In this document: piece after piece, positions 63,417 through 64,000 of the stretch
Numbering within the stretch: the first letter of the stretch is position 1
Layout of the letters: the number at the start of each line of letters is the position of its first letter
From: an uncultured Prevotella sp.
Lineage (GTDB): Bacteria; Bacteroidota; Bacteroidia; Bacteroidales; Bacteroidaceae
Assembly (NCBI GenBank): GCA_946999045.1
Contig: CAMQBR010000002.1
Coordinates: 1-64,000, forward strand
Length of the DNA stretch: 64,000 nt
Direction: 5' to 3'
The notes under the pieces: model-generated
What the model was told of the DNA's origin: nothing
Seen by the model: the letters and a program-made list of their open reading frames with translations, nothing else
Databases searched by the model: none
Made by a program: the position numbers and the translations under genes

Positions 63417-64000
63417 TATTTCTTAATTAAAACAGTTGAACCATTATATCCAGCAAAAGATCCCTTAACGATAATTAAGTTCTGCTCTGGAATTACTTTT
63501 AACACTCTAAGGTTTTGAGTAGTAACTCTGTCACCGCCCATTTGGCCACCCATGCGTAATCCTTTGAATACCTTTGCAGGATAAGAACATGCACCGATAG
63601 AACCTGGCTTACGTGTACGGTCATCCTGACCGTGTGTTGACTGACCTACACCTCCGAATCCGTGACGCTTTACAACGCCTTGGAAGCCTTTACCTTTTGA
63701 AATTCCTACTACGTCAACAAACTCTGTGTCGCTGAACAAATCAACTGTAATAGTATCACCGAGGTTATACTCCTCATCAAATGTGAACTCGGCCAAGTGT
63801 TTTTTAGGTGTTGTGCCAGCTTTCTTAAAGATTCCCATCAAAGGTTTAGAGGTTCTCTTTTCCTTTGCTTCAGCAAAACCTAATTGAACAGCCTTGTAAC
63901 CATCTTTTTCTACTGTCTTTACTTGGGTTACAACACAAGGACCTACTTCGATAACAGTGCACGGTATATTTTTTCCGTCGGCACTGAAAACGGATGTCAT
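63416..64000 (-). CDS. rplC: 50S ribosomal protein L3, 5' end outside the window
   Basis: The visible 194 residues begin at an internal methionine ([20 protein letters not shown]) that in L3 proteins follows a GLIGKKIG-like N-terminus, so about ten residues lie beyond the right edge. The [18 protein letters not shown] and [20 protein letters not shown] blocks carry the site of the usual glutamine methylation region and the tip near the peptidyl transferase centre. The operon would continue with rpsJ outside. Confidence 0.97.
   Translation of the reverse strand: MTSVFSADGKNIPCTVIEVGPCVVTQVKTVEKDGYKAVQLGFAEAKEKRTSKPLMGIFKKAGTTPKKHLAEFTFDEEYNLGDTITVDLFSDTEFVDVVGISKGKGFQGVVKRHGFGGVGQSTHGQDDRTRKPGSIGACSYPAKVFKGLRMGGQMGGDRVTTQNLRVLKVIPEQNLIIVKGSFAGYNGSTVLIKK

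Overview
The window comes from a member of the Bacteroidota, most likely Prevotella or a close relative. The evidence is Bacteroidota-type promoters (TAnnTTTG -7 boxes), a SusC/SusD pair, a CTnDOT-type mob/tra cluster, DUF3408/DUF3873/DUF4302 proteins and a zinc-independent type of S14 and L36. I see no rRNA, tRNA or CRISPR array.

Positions 1 to about 27,400 are the right part of a GC-rich integrative conjugative element (ICE) of the CTnDOT/Tn4555 kind. From the left it holds: an AT-rich Gabija defence pair (gajA, cut by the window edge, and gajB); the leftward mobA-mobB-mobC operon (accessory relaxosome protein, relaxase, coupling protein); a palindrome-rich presumed oriT region; the rightward traA-traQ type IV secretion operon plus a lysozyme; an AT-rich abortive-infection gene (AbiC-like) on the other strand; a leftward operon of small accessory genes including DUF3873, PcfJ-like and PcfK-like proteins; and about 1.3 kb without genes that carries a promoter box and a very long hairpin. 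traJ is frameshifted, so this copy may be unable to transfer unless the shift is an assembly error or is suppressed.

Positions 27,400 to about 49,800 are AT-richer chromosome: mutY, a small lipoprotein, rsmA, frr, rsgA, an NlpE-like lipoprotein, mnmA, a Fur-family regulator, a four-gene outer-membrane uptake operon (SusC, SusD, zinc metallopeptidase, DUF4302), a GH95 alpha-L-fucosidase, a scar of mobile DNA (serine recombinase fragment, IS30 transposase fragment, XRE regulator with a truncated gene), and an M6 metalloprotease. Scattered between these genes are at least eight copies or partial copies of one 140-260 bp inverted-repeat element (MITE-like). One copy splits the IS30 remnant and another supplies the last codons and stop of rsmA.

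Positions 49,950 to 64,000 are the S10-spc-alpha ribosomal protein supercluster on the minus strand, from rplC (cut by the right edge) to rplQ, ending in a clear terminator. rpmJ is present as a 38-residue gene; map is not between secY and infA.

The most notable content is the layering of defence functions on mobile DNA (complete-looking Gabija, AbiC-like gene, and a broken XRE-led operon), the dispersed MITE family with a datable insertion, and the structured non-coding end of the ICE.
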